A stretch of 64,000 bases of DNA from Bacteroidia bacterium (GTDB taxonomy: Bacteria > Bacteroidota > Bacteroidia > Bacteroidales > Paludibacteraceae). Each line of letters starts with the position of its first letter. Within the stretch, counting starts at the first letter, position 1. A program made the translations under genes and the position numbers. The notes beneath the pieces are model-generated. The model did not search any database. It had not been told where the DNA came from and was given only the letters and a program-made list of their open reading frames with translations. Location: the NCBI GenBank assembly GCA_009930305.1, contig RZYM01000001.1:248001-312000 (forward strand), read 5' to 3'. This document shows, in pieces, positions 26,388-34,932 of the stretch.

Positions 26388-28019
26388 ATGAAAAAGTTAA
26401 ATCATATATTGATATTATCATTGATGCTTAGTCTGGCATCGTGTTCAGATTGGGTTCATGAACCAAGTCCCAACGTAACAAATCTTGAGGACTTCTATCA
26501 GTCGCAAGAGTCTGCCATACAAAATGTAAACGCAGCATACGTACCATTAATGTGGGAATATAATTCGACCTATTTCTCAGAGTTCTTTATTGGTGATGTA
26601 GTGTCTGATGATGCTTTAAAAGGCGGTCAGTACGTTATGACCGATATGATGGATGCTTACGAAATGGAAAATTGGAAGACAAATACGAATAATAGCTTAT
26701 TGAGAGATTATTATCGTGCTAAATTCCAAGGAATTGGTCGTTGTAATTTGGTGTTGAAATATGTTCCGGAAATGGATAACTCTTTATTTACAGATGGAGT
26801 TAAGGAACGTGTAATTAGCGAAGCAAAATTCTTACGTGCTTATTATTATTTCCAATTGGTAAGAGTTTTTGGCGGTGTTCCACTTTCGTTAGAGGTTATT
26901 TCGAGTTCGGAGAAATGGCAAATGCCAAGATCAACAAGGGAAGCCGTTGTTGAACAAATACTATCGGATCTTACAGATGCAGAAACCGGTTTATGGGAAA
27001 AATCAGATTCTCGATTTACACCTGAAGATCTTGGTCGCGCAACAAAAGGAGCAGCGCAGGCTATGTTGTTAAGAGTTAATCTATATAAAGCTGGTTTAAT
27101 TGATAATTCAGCATACGAAGAAGCTTACAATTGGGGTCATAAATTAACTAGAGAGTCAACGGAGTATGATCTTTGTCCATTATACGGAGATAACTTTACT
27201 TTAGCAGGTGAAAATGGTATCGAGTCGGTATTTGAAGTACAATATGGTCAAGAACCTACTAGCGATTATGGCCAAGGATATGGCTTTTCACGGGGAACAT
27301 TCCAAGTAATTTTAACACGTACTCGTTCTAGTTTAGCTTTTGGTGAAACCGGTTGGGGATTTAATAGACCAACACAAAACTTATATAATGAGTATGAAGA
27401 AAGCGATCCTCGTCGTGATATTACAATTTTTAATCCAACAGACGAACAGATGGAAAATCCAGCTGAAGAAATTTATCTTGGCGATAGATACTGCAGCAGA
27501 AAATATGCTATGTATTATAATGATGGAACTTGTTATCATTTAGATCATCCTACTCGTGGTCCTATTAACAGAAAAGATATAAGATTTGCCGATGTATTAT
27601 TAATGTACGCAGAAGCATGCGAGGCAACAACTCGTCCATCTGAGGCTGAGTGGGCTTTGGAAAAAGTTCGTTCTCGTTCTCGTGCAAACGCACCCGAAGG
27701 AGCAATCAATCCTCTACCTGAGTATCCTAATTATACGATTAAGATTAATGGTGTTGAAAAGACTCCTACTTTAAGAGAGGCTATTCGTCATGAAAGACGT
27801 GTTGAACTAGCAATGGAAGGTCATCGTTGGTATGATTTGTGTCGTTGGGGCGGTTTTGATGGCAATGGTGTTAAACAACATATGGATGCTTACAAACTTA
27901 CAGAAACTCCTGAAGCGCAAGAGCACATGGGAGAATTTATAGCAGGAAAACATGAGTTATTTCCAATACCAAGTCAAGAGATTGATTTGAACCCAATGGA
28001 TCAGAATCCGCAATATTAA
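26388..28019 (+). CDS. SusD/RagB-family glycan-binding lipoprotein
   Basis: The surface lipoprotein that forms the lid on its SusC partner. Lipobox SLASC with Cys19, then the helical SusD fold: NVNAAYVPLMWEYNST, SEAKFLRAYYYFQLVRVFGGVPLS (the most conserved family stretch) and, near the end, REAIRHERRVELAMEGHRWYDLCRWG. 543 residues. It lies 18 bases after the SusC gene and is surely cotranscribed. Together with SusC and the downstream lipoprotein it should capture beta-glucan chains at the cell surface. Confidence 0.95.
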   Translation: MKKLNHILILSLMLSLASCSDWVHEPSPNVTNLEDFYQSQESAIQNVNAAYVPLMWEYNSTYFSEFFIGDVVSDDALKGGQYVMTDMMDAYEMENWKTNTNNSLLRDYYRAKFQGIGRCNLVLKYVPEMDNSLFTDGVKERVISEAKFLRAYYYFQLVRVFGGVPLSLEVISSSEKWQMPRSTREAVVEQILSDLTDAETGLWEKSDSRFTPEDLGRATKGAAQAMLLRVNLYKAGLIDNSAYEEAYNWGHKLTRESTEYDLCPLYGDNFTLAGENGIESVFEVQYGQEPTSDYGQGYGFSRGTFQVILTRTRSSLAFGETGWGFNRPTQNLYNEYEESDPRRDITIFNPTDEQMENPAEEIYLGDRYCSRKYAMYYNDGTCYHLDHPTRGPINRKDIRFADVLLMYAEACEATTRPSEAEWALEKVRSRSRANAPEGAINPLPEYPNYTIKINGVEKTPTLREAIRHERRVELAMEGHRWYDLCRWGGFDGNGVKQHMDAYKLTETPEAQEHMGEFIAGKHELFPIPSQEIDLNPMDQNPQY

Positions 28020-28062
28020 TATAATAGTTTATTTATTTATTTTTTAATTTTAATTTATTATC

Positions 28063-29025
28063 ATGAAAACAAAAAGTATTTTTAGTGCGATATGCGGTGT
28101 TGCCGTTATCGCAATGGCTTTTGCGAGTTGTACCACGGATGAGCCTAAATTCACATTGTCATTAGACAAAGCTACAGCATCAATTGGTGTTGGTGCAAGT
28201 ACAACTATCACTGCTACAATTACACCTGAAGTAGCAGGTGCTACTGTTACATTTACTTCTTCAAACACAGCAGTTGCAACAGTTGTAGGTACAATGCAAT
28301 CTTGTGCAGTAACCGGTGTATCAGAAGGTACAGCAATTATTACTGCAACTTACGAAGGTGTTTCTAAAACTTGCGCTGTTAGTGTCAACAATACTGAGGT
28401 ACATGCTTCTTTATTAGGTACTGATTATTACGTAATTCAACTTGATGCTCAAAGTAGAGAGTTGTTGGGTAACAAAATTGTAGCTGATTATGCTCCTGAT
28501 GATGCAGCAAAATTCTTATATATCTGGGAAGCAACTTATGAAGCTGGAACTCCAAGCGGTCAAAACTGCTATGGTACTACAGAATCATGGCCTATGTTGA
28601 TTGTAACTTCAGTAGGTTGGTCTGGTGCAGGCTTTAACGTTTCAGATGCTGCAGCAAGCGAATTGGATGCAATGGCTGACGTTTATAACAATGCTGCAGA
28701 TTTTAAATTACACATAGCTATTAAAGGCACACAAAGTGTTTCTCATTTATTTGGTTTTGACGGAACTGCTGGAACAGCACGCGTAGTACTTGGACCTCAA
28801 TCTTTCGTAGATGGAGGTGTAACTTATACTGCTTATGCTGATTATACAAAGGATGGAGAATGGAATCATTTCGACATTCCTGTATCATATTTGGTTAATC
28901 AAGGATGGACATTTACAACAGGTAACACAACTGGCAAAAACATTATGTTCTTGTTGAGTGGCGGTACAACCGGAACAGCAGCTCAATTTGATGCTGTGTT
29001 CTTCTACAAACCATTAGCTCAATAA
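28063..29025 (+). CDS. PUL surface glycan-binding lipoprotein with Big2 domain
   Basis: A 320-residue lipoprotein (lipobox AFASC, Cys23) with a bacterial Ig-like group 2 domain at about 26-112 (TATITPEVAGATVTFTSSNTAVATV ... VSEGTAIITATYEGVSKTCAVSV) and a C-terminal module of about 200 residues. That module is rich in Trp, Tyr and Gly and predicted all-beta (for example ESWPMLIVTSVGWSGAGFNVS and NHFDIPVSYLVNQGWTF). No catalytic motif is visible. Its place directly after susCD and its layout match the surface glycan-binding proteins (SusE/F-like or SGBP-B) of PULs. I do not recognise the C-terminal family. It is followed by an intra-operon hairpin (29033-29058). Confidence 0.75.
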   Translation: MKTKSIFSAICGVAVIAMAFASCTTDEPKFTLSLDKATASIGVGASTTITATITPEVAGATVTFTSSNTAVATVVGTMQSCAVTGVSEGTAIITATYEGVSKTCAVSVNNTEVHASLLGTDYYVIQLDAQSRELLGNKIVADYAPDDAAKFLYIWEATYEAGTPSGQNCYGTTESWPMLIVTSVGWSGAGFNVSDAAASELDAMADVYNNAADFKLHIAIKGTQSVSHLFGFDGTAGTARVVLGPQSFVDGGVTYTAYADYTKDGEWNHFDIPVSYLVNQGWTFTTGNTTGKNIMFLLSGGTTGTAAQFDAVFFYKPLAQ

Positions 29026-29032
29026 TTTTAGG

Positions 29033-29058
29033 TATGGAGTGCTTGGCTGCACTCCATA
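29033..29058 (+). other. intra-operon hairpin after the glycan-binding gene
   Basis: TATGGAGTGC (29033-29042) pairs perfectly with GCACTCCATA (29049-29058) around loop TTGGCT. No U-run follows, so it is unlikely to be a full terminator; it could stabilise the 3' end of the susCD-SGBP part of the mRNA and set enzyme genes at a lower level. Confidence 0.5.
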
Positions 29059-29085
29059 TCACCAATAATCTTAAGCAAATATTTT

Positions 29086-30129
29086 ATGAAAAGTCATTAT
29101 CATTTGATCATTGTTTTGTTGCTTTTATTGGTGTCTTCTTGTAATCCGATAGAACCAGAAAAAACAACAATTACTCTGAATCATCAAGAAGTCACAATTA
29201 AACCATCAGACGTTTTAGTTTTAGAATATATTATAAGTCCCGCAACTACTGAAAATGTTGTTTGGACATCTAGTGATAACACTGTGGCAAAGGTGGAGGC
29301 TGGAATGGTATATCCACAAAAGGCAAGTGGAACTGCTATAATTACAGCTACGGTAGCAAATGCCTCGGCGCAATGTACAGTTACTATAGCTCAAACCGAT
29401 TATCAATTAGTCTGGGAAGACGAATTTTTAGGTTCTACTCTCAATACAAATGATTGGGTAATAGAAACAGGTGGTAATGGTTGGGGAAATTATGAATTAC
29501 AATATTACACTGATCGTTCTTCTAATTTACGATTAGAAGATGGTGTTTTGATTATACAAGCTCTTAAAGAGGATTATTCAACCCGAAATTATACGTCTGC
29601 GCGTATTACTACAAAAAACAAGAAGGCTTTTAAATATGGTAAGATAGAAGCTAAAATTAGCTTACCTTCAGGTCAAGGCACATGGCCTGCATATTGGATG
29701 CTTGGTTATGGTAATTGGCCTTATTGTGGTGAAATCGATATAATGGAACATACCGGTGCAAATCCTTCTTCTGTATCGCATGCTTTGCACACAAGTAAGA
29801 AAAACGGAAATAAAGGTAATCAATGGAATTCTACATACTCAAAATTATCTAACATAGAAAATAATTATCACGTATATGGTATAGAATGGGAAGAAAATAT
29901 ATTGGTAGGGCGTGATGCAATTAAATTTACTGTTGATGGTGAGCAGTCTGCTTTAGTTTATGAAGAGTCTACCACCGCAGATAAATCATCTTGGCCATTT
30001 AATAGCGAATTTTATATAATTATCAATCTTGCCTTAGGTGGGAGAATGGGAGGCGATATAGATGACAACATTTTTAACAACGACGTGTTGATGAAAATAG
30101 ATTGGATAAAAGTTTATCAACGTCCTTAA
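29086..30129 (+). CDS. GH16 beta-glucanase lipoprotein with Big2 domain
   Basis: A 347-residue lipoprotein (lipobox VSSC, Cys19) with an Ig-like group 2 domain at about 25-105 and a GH16 catalytic domain from about 110 (YQLVWEDEFLGSTLNTNDW). The active site is GEIDIMEH: nucleophile Glu216, Asp218, acid/base Glu221. The ExDxxE spacing with a beta-bulge is the laminarinase/lichenase-like type rather than the xyloglucanase type. KIEAKISLPSGQGTWPAYWMLG is the conserved substrate-cleft strand. It is the first of four GH16 enzymes in this operon and of the same subtype as the one at 40694. Expected activity: endo-beta-1,3- or 1,3-1,4-glucanase at the cell surface. Confidence 0.92.
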   Translation: MKSHYHLIIVLLLLLVSSCNPIEPEKTTITLNHQEVTIKPSDVLVLEYIISPATTENVVWTSSDNTVAKVEAGMVYPQKASGTAIITATVANASAQCTVTIAQTDYQLVWEDEFLGSTLNTNDWVIETGGNGWGNYELQYYTDRSSNLRLEDGVLIIQALKEDYSTRNYTSARITTKNKKAFKYGKIEAKISLPSGQGTWPAYWMLGYGNWPYCGEIDIMEHTGANPSSVSHALHTSKKNGNKGNQWNSTYSKLSNIENNYHVYGIEWEENILVGRDAIKFTVDGEQSALVYEESTTADKSSWPFNSEFYIIINLALGGRMGGDIDDNIFNNDVLMKIDWIKVYQRP

Positions 30130-30139
30130 CAGCTAAGTC

Positions 30140-31417
30140 ATGAAAACATCATTTAATATTAAAACAGCTTGCATTTTGTCGTTGATGGCATTATGTTTGT
30201 TTTCATGTACTACCCCTTACGAACCGGATATTAATACTCCGCGCTCGCAATCGAAGAGTTCAAAACGAGGCGTATCTTTTAATTTCGCACAATTTCCCGA
30301 AATTGACGCAGCTCTCTTAGGACCTACTATATCGTGGTTTTACAACTGGGGCAATACAGTCATAGAATCAGTTGATGTGTCTTTAATACAGTCTTATGAT
30401 GTTGATTATTGTCCAATGATATGGAATGGTAATTATAACGAAGCTAGTATTCGCGCTTATGTGGCAAATCATCCTAAATGTAAATATTTACTTGGATTTA
30501 ATGAACCTAATCTAACCGATCAGGCAAATATGACTCCAGAGCAAGCTGCCGCTTTGTGGCCAGAAATAAAAAATTTAGCTTCCGAATTGAATCTTAAGTT
30601 AGTATCACCTGCCATGAATTATGGTACACTTGCCGATTATAGTGACCCAATAAAGTGGTTGGATGAATTCTTTGCTTTAGTTCCGGATAACGGAATTGAG
30701 GTAATTGCATTGCATTGTTATATGGGTGGAGCCGGTGGAATGAAGAGTTTCATAGAAAAGTTCCACAAGTACGGCAAGCCAATATGGCTTACTGAGTTTT
30801 GTCCTTGGAATGGTTCCGGTGAAAGTGTATATTCTCAGATTACATATATGTCTGCAGCTCTTCCATATCTTGAAAAAGATCCTTTAGTTGAAAGATATGC
30901 TTGGTTTATTCCACGTTATTATGGATATCCTTATATGGCCCTTATATCAGAATACGAATTAAGTGATGTAGGCAAAGTATTCGTAAATATGACCACTATG
31001 GATCAAAAGTGGTATGCATTGCAGAATCAAAAAGTGGAGGCGGAGCAATATACTAACTCGAATGTTGAAGAATGTATAGGTACTGATAATTTGGTACAGC
31101 AGGTGTCTATGCGTATTACAACTGACAGTGAAGGTGGAAATCTTGATGTAATTACATTTACAAGCGGCAAATGGCTTGAGTATCAATTTGAACTTACCAA
31201 AGATGCTGAATATAAATTGGAAATGCGTCATAATACCTTGACAAATAGCGAAATGCAAATATTTGTAGATGGAGAGCAAGTTTCCACAGTATCAATATCA
31301 GCTGTTAAAGAATGGAGTAACGTTAAATTCCCGATAAATCTCACAAAAGGCAAACATATTGTTCGTTTAGTGCCAACAAGTGGCAATATCTCATTAAACT
31401 GGCTTAAAGTTAATTAA
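30140..31417 (+). CDS. GH128-like (Asl1 family) beta-1,3-glucanase lipoprotein with C-terminal CBM6-like module
   Basis: A 425-residue lipoprotein (lipobox LFSC, Cys23). The catalytic region (about 40-290) has the GH128/Asl1 pattern: ISWFYNWG near the start, YLLGFNEPNLTDQANMT with probable acid/base Glu122, IALHCYMGG, and IWLTEFCPWNG with probable nucleophile Glu219. GH128 enzymes cut beta-1,3-glucans. The last 125 residues or so (from VEAEQYTNSNVEE) look like a CBM6/CBM35 beta-sandwich that would bind glucan chains. It starts 10 bases after the preceding GH16 and ends 11 bases before the next one. This enzyme is the strongest single pointer to a beta-1,3-glucan substrate for the locus. Confidence 0.85.
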   Translation: MKTSFNIKTACILSLMALCLFSCTTPYEPDINTPRSQSKSSKRGVSFNFAQFPEIDAALLGPTISWFYNWGNTVIESVDVSLIQSYDVDYCPMIWNGNYNEASIRAYVANHPKCKYLLGFNEPNLTDQANMTPEQAAALWPEIKNLASELNLKLVSPAMNYGTLADYSDPIKWLDEFFALVPDNGIEVIALHCYMGGAGGMKSFIEKFHKYGKPIWLTEFCPWNGSGESVYSQITYMSAALPYLEKDPLVERYAWFIPRYYGYPYMALISEYELSDVGKVFVNMTTMDQKWYALQNQKVEAEQYTNSNVEECIGTDNLVQQVSMRITTDSEGGNLDVITFTSGKWLEYQFELTKDAEYKLEMRHNTLTNSEMQIFVDGEQVSTVSISAVKEWSNVKFPINLTKGKHIVRLVPTSGNISLNWLKVN

Positions 31418-31428
31418 AATCACACAAA

Positions 31429-32391
31429 ATGATAAAATTTAAAAGTAATATAATATTGGCCGCGATGATTGTGTTCACTGTATCTTGTTCTATTCAACCA
31501 GAACCAAGTCCAGATCCAGATCCGGAACAAATAGCACCTGATCAAAATGGTTCCGGCGAGAATGATGGTTATTCATTGGTATGGGAAGATTTATTTGATG
31601 CTGAGACATTGAACGAGGAATATTGGAATGTAGAGGTAGTAAGTCGTCCTGCTAACAGTGAATTACAATATTATCGTAAAGAAAATGTTTCTATGGGAAC
31701 TGACTCGTCTTGTTGGCGTAAATGCTTAATATTAACCGCCAAAAAGGAAGATTATGGCGGAAGACATTGTACTTCGGGACGTGTTAATACTAAGGGCAAA
31801 GTTGCATATAAACATGGCAAAGTTGAGGCTATGATTCGTTTCCCAAAAACATATAAAGGTTTGTGGCCTGCATTTTGGATGATGGGCAATGATTATAGTC
31901 AAGTGGGTTGGCCTCGTTGTGGTGAAATTGATATTGTTGAGATGGGTAATAGCGGAGGTTTTCAAACTGTAGATAAATCTGAGAGATTCTTGAACGGAGC
32001 TCTCCACTGGGGATACTATGTTGATGGTAACTATCCGAATTACGGAAAATCGTCCACTTATTCTTATAGCGTTCAAGATGGTAACTATCACCTATTTACT
32101 CTATTATGGGACGAAAATTCAGTTAAAATGTACATAGATTTGGATAAATATCCTGATGCAAAAGCATATTATTCAATGGATATAACGGCTCCGGATCCGA
32201 TGCCGGTTGAACCTACTTGGGATGCCGGCGAATATTTTCACAAAGATTTTTTCATTTTGTTTAATCTTGCTGTAGGAGGACATTTTCCGGGTATAACCGA
32301 TATAGATGCTATAACTGCCTTTAACGAAGAAAATAATTACGAGGCTAAGATGTACATTGATTATGTAAAAGTATATCAGAAGGCAGATTAG
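31429..32391 (+). CDS. GH16 beta-glucanase lipoprotein
   Basis: A 320-residue lipoprotein (lipobox TVSC, Cys20) with a short Pro/Asp/Glu-rich linker (EPSPDPDPEQ) and then a GH16 domain. Active site CGEIDIVEMG: Glu166, Asp168, Glu171. Substrate-cleft strand KVEAMIRFPKTYKGLWPAFWMMG. The segment NGALHWGYYVDGNYPNYGKSS and the later PDAKAYYSMDI are shared in pattern with the next gene but not with the GH16 enzymes at 29086 and 40694, so this and the next gene form a second GH16 subtype. Likely an endo-beta-1,3-glucanase at the cell surface. Confidence 0.92.
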   Translation: MIKFKSNIILAAMIVFTVSCSIQPEPSPDPDPEQIAPDQNGSGENDGYSLVWEDLFDAETLNEEYWNVEVVSRPANSELQYYRKENVSMGTDSSCWRKCLILTAKKEDYGGRHCTSGRVNTKGKVAYKHGKVEAMIRFPKTYKGLWPAFWMMGNDYSQVGWPRCGEIDIVEMGNSGGFQTVDKSERFLNGALHWGYYVDGNYPNYGKSSTYSYSVQDGNYHLFTLLWDENSVKMYIDLDKYPDAKAYYSMDITAPDPMPVEPTWDAGEYFHKDFFILFNLAVGGHFPGITDIDAITAFNEENNYEAKMYIDYVKVYQKAD

Positions 32392-32440
32392 GCTAATATA
32401 ATATAGGGATTGTAAATCTATATAAATACAACGATATAAT

Positions 32441-33445
32441 ATGAAAACGCACTTATGTTTGGTAGGCGCGATGTTTATCACTTTGTGTCTAAATGCCCAA
32501 GAATATAAATTGGTTTGGGAAGATGATTTTAACGCAAACGCGATAGACACTACCTATTGGAATTTTGAAGATAATGCTAGAGGAGGTGGTAATGGAGAGA
32601 TGCAGTATTATGCACCAAAGAATGCAAGTATTGAAACACATCCTTCAGGAGTTAGTTGTTTAGTACTTAACGCGCAGAAAGAAAATTACAAAAACAGGCC
32701 TGCTACGTCCGCAAGATTGAATACTCAAGACAAATTGTCGTTCTGTTATGGAAAAGTTGAAATTAGAGTTTGTTTGCCTAAGACTGCAAATGGTTTATGG
32801 CCTGCATTTTGGATGCTTGGTGAAAATCTTGTTAAAGACTTGGGTAATGATGACTCTGTAGATAAAAGACTTAAGCAAATTAAAAAAGAAGGTCGTGTAG
32901 TCTGGCCTCGCTGTGGCGAAATTGACATATTGGAGATGGGTCATGCAGATGGTATTAAAAACGGGACACAAGATCGTTACTTCAATGGAGCTTGCCACTG
33001 GGGAGAAAATTTCAATGATGGTAAATATCCAAATATCGGTATGACTAAAACCACTGAGGAGTCAATACAAGGTGATTTCCACATATTTACATTAATATGG
33101 GATGCCGATTCAATAAGAATGTATTTAGATAAGGATCAAAATCCTGAATGCAAGCCATATTTTGTCTTGGGGATTAAAGGAAAAGGAAAGAAAAATCATC
33201 CCAGCAGATATTTTAATAAACCATTCTATTTGGTATTAAACTTGGCTGTAGGTGGTTATTTTACAGGTTTACCTGCTCCCGAAAAATATGCAGCTGTTAT
33301 TACAGATGATTGGAAAAATTTTGTAGAAATAACGAATACTGTACTACCAAAAGAAGGAACCCCTGTTAAGATGTATGTTGATTATATAAAGATTTATCAG
33401 AAAGGTGATAAGGGTGAGTCATTAAAGATATCAGGCAGAAGGTAA
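32441..33445 (+). CDS. GH16 beta-glucanase, exported, not a lipoprotein
   Basis: A 334-residue protein with an ordinary signal peptide (cut near LNAQEYK, about residue 20) and no lipobox Cys, so it should be periplasmic or released. Active site CGEIDILEMG: Glu160, Asp162, Glu165. It is closest to its neighbour at 31429 (shared NGACHWGENFNDGKYPNIG pattern) but carries an insertion around residues 128-150 (KDLGNDDSVDKRLKQIKKEG) before the active site and a charged C-terminal extension. The lack of a lipid anchor suggests a periplasmic role cutting imported oligosaccharides. No T9SS tail is visible. Confidence 0.9.
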   Translation: MKTHLCLVGAMFITLCLNAQEYKLVWEDDFNANAIDTTYWNFEDNARGGGNGEMQYYAPKNASIETHPSGVSCLVLNAQKENYKNRPATSARLNTQDKLSFCYGKVEIRVCLPKTANGLWPAFWMLGENLVKDLGNDDSVDKRLKQIKKEGRVVWPRCGEIDILEMGHADGIKNGTQDRYFNGACHWGENFNDGKYPNIGMTKTTEESIQGDFHIFTLIWDADSIRMYLDKDQNPECKPYFVLGIKGKGKKNHPSRYFNKPFYLVLNLAVGGYFTGLPAPEKYAAVITDDWKNFVEITNTVLPKEGTPVKMYVDYIKIYQKGDKGESLKISGRR

Positions 33446-33480
33446 TTGTTTTTGAAATACATATTAATACAATACAAAAC

Positions 33481-34896
33481 ATGAATTACATGAAATTATC
33501 CATCAAAGAAAAGGTGGGTTACAGTTTAGGCGATACCGCATCCCATTTTGTGTGGGATTTGGTTGGATTTTGGCTGTTATTCTTTTACACTGAAGTATTC
33601 GGCATTTCACCGGTTGTAGCAGGCTGGATTATGTTTGCCGGAAGTATTTGGGATGCAGTCGTTGATCCAATCGTAGGCATTATAACAGATAGAACAAATA
33701 CTCGTTGGGGTAAATTTCGTCCGTATTTATTATTCGGTGCAGTTCCGTATGCTATCTTAGCAGTTTTAGCATTTACCACTCCTCCGTTTAGTCCTACAGG
33801 TATGATAGTGTATGCAGCTATCACATGTTTGTTGTTGCGTACCGCATATGCATTTGTAAATTTACCTTATTCTTCAATGAGTGCCGTTATGACAAACGAT
33901 ACTTACGAAAGAGCAGGATTAAATACCTATCGTTTCATTGCAGCATATGTTGGACAATTTATTGTAACCGGAGCAGCTTTATATTTGGTAAACTATTTTG
34001 GTGCTATGGGAAATAACGAAGTAGAATTTTCCTTATTAGATAGTATAGCCGGTAATAAAGAAGGAATTGTTATTGATCAGGCTCAAGGTTATCAATACAC
34101 TGTAATAGCTTTTGCAATATTGAGTTTATTATTCTTCTTTATTGCATTTAAAACAACTCGCGAACGTGTTCCGGCTCCTAAAAAGCAAGATAATTCAATA
34201 TCTAAAGATTTTAAATATTTATTCCAAAATAGACCTTGGATTGTGTTAACTGTTGTAGGTGTCGTCTCATTCGTAATGTTTGCAATGCAGAATGCTGCAA
34301 TTGCGTATTATTTTAAATATTTTATTAAAAATACCGAAGAGGTGCAACTCTTTAATATTGTTGGTACATTAGCATTAATTATTGCTTTACCATTTTCAAA
34401 ACCTTTGGCAAAGCGTTTTGGAAATAAGACTGTATTTATTACCAGTTCTATTGTGTCTGGTATTTTCTTTGCTTTGATATATGCAGCCGGTAGCAATATT
34501 ACACTTATTTATATATTTAATGTGTTGGCTAAGATGGCATATGCACCGGCAGTTCCATTGTTATGGACTATGATTGCTGATGCTGCAGATTTCGGTGAGT
34601 GGCATTTAGGTCGTAGAACAACAGGTTTATGCTTTTCTGCAGCAGTGTTTGCACAAAAAGTAGGTTGGGCAATTGGTGCAGCTGCAGCCGGTTGGGTCTT
34701 AGAAATATCACATTTTGTATCAAATGCAGAGACTCAACCTGATAGTGCAATTTTTGGTATTAAGTTGCTTGTTTCTGTTATTCCGGGTGTATTATATGCC
34801 TCATGTGCAATAGTAATGGCATTTTACAATATTAATATAGATACGACAAATAGAATGAAAATAGACTTAGAGGCTAAACGTGCCAGCGAACTTTAA
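33481..34896 (+). CDS. GPH-family sugar:cation symporter (MFS)
   Basis: A 471-residue inner-membrane transporter with about 12 hydrophobic helices. The opening KEKVGYSLGDTASHFVWDLVGFWLLFFYTEVFG, the DAVVDPIVGIITDRTNTRWGKFRPYLL segment in helix 2 and loop 2-3, and NLPYSSMSAVMTND are typical of the glycoside-pentoside-hexuronide:cation symporters (MelB-like). It lies between the glucanases and the phosphorylase candidate, so it most likely brings beta-gluco-oligosaccharides from the periplasm into the cytoplasm for phosphorolysis. The start may be Met at 33490. Confidence 0.88.
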   Translation: MNYMKLSIKEKVGYSLGDTASHFVWDLVGFWLLFFYTEVFGISPVVAGWIMFAGSIWDAVVDPIVGIITDRTNTRWGKFRPYLLFGAVPYAILAVLAFTTPPFSPTGMIVYAAITCLLLRTAYAFVNLPYSSMSAVMTNDTYERAGLNTYRFIAAYVGQFIVTGAALYLVNYFGAMGNNEVEFSLLDSIAGNKEGIVIDQAQGYQYTVIAFAILSLLFFFIAFKTTRERVPAPKKQDNSISKDFKYLFQNRPWIVLTVVGVVSFVMFAMQNAAIAYYFKYFIKNTEEVQLFNIVGTLALIIALPFSKPLAKRFGNKTVFITSSIVSGIFFALIYAAGSNITLIYIFNVLAKMAYAPAVPLLWTMIADAADFGEWHLGRRTTGLCFSAAVFAQKVGWAIGAAAAGWVLEISHFVSNAETQPDSAIFGIKLLVSVIPGVLYASCAIVMAFYNINIDTTNRMKIDLEAKRASEL

Positions 34897-34932
34897 GTAA
34901 ATACTAAACATTAACTGATAAGTTTTATTAAA

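Noticed and set aside
28050-28268. Minus-strand frame over the start of the glycan-binding lipoprotein gene
   Set aside because: It mirrors the Thr/Ala-rich Big2 coding sequence and has no independent signals.
29086-33445. GH16 genes as a tandem-repeat array
   Set aside because: The genes differ in domain layout and sequence and are interrupted by GH128; they are old paralogues, not a recent tandem duplication.
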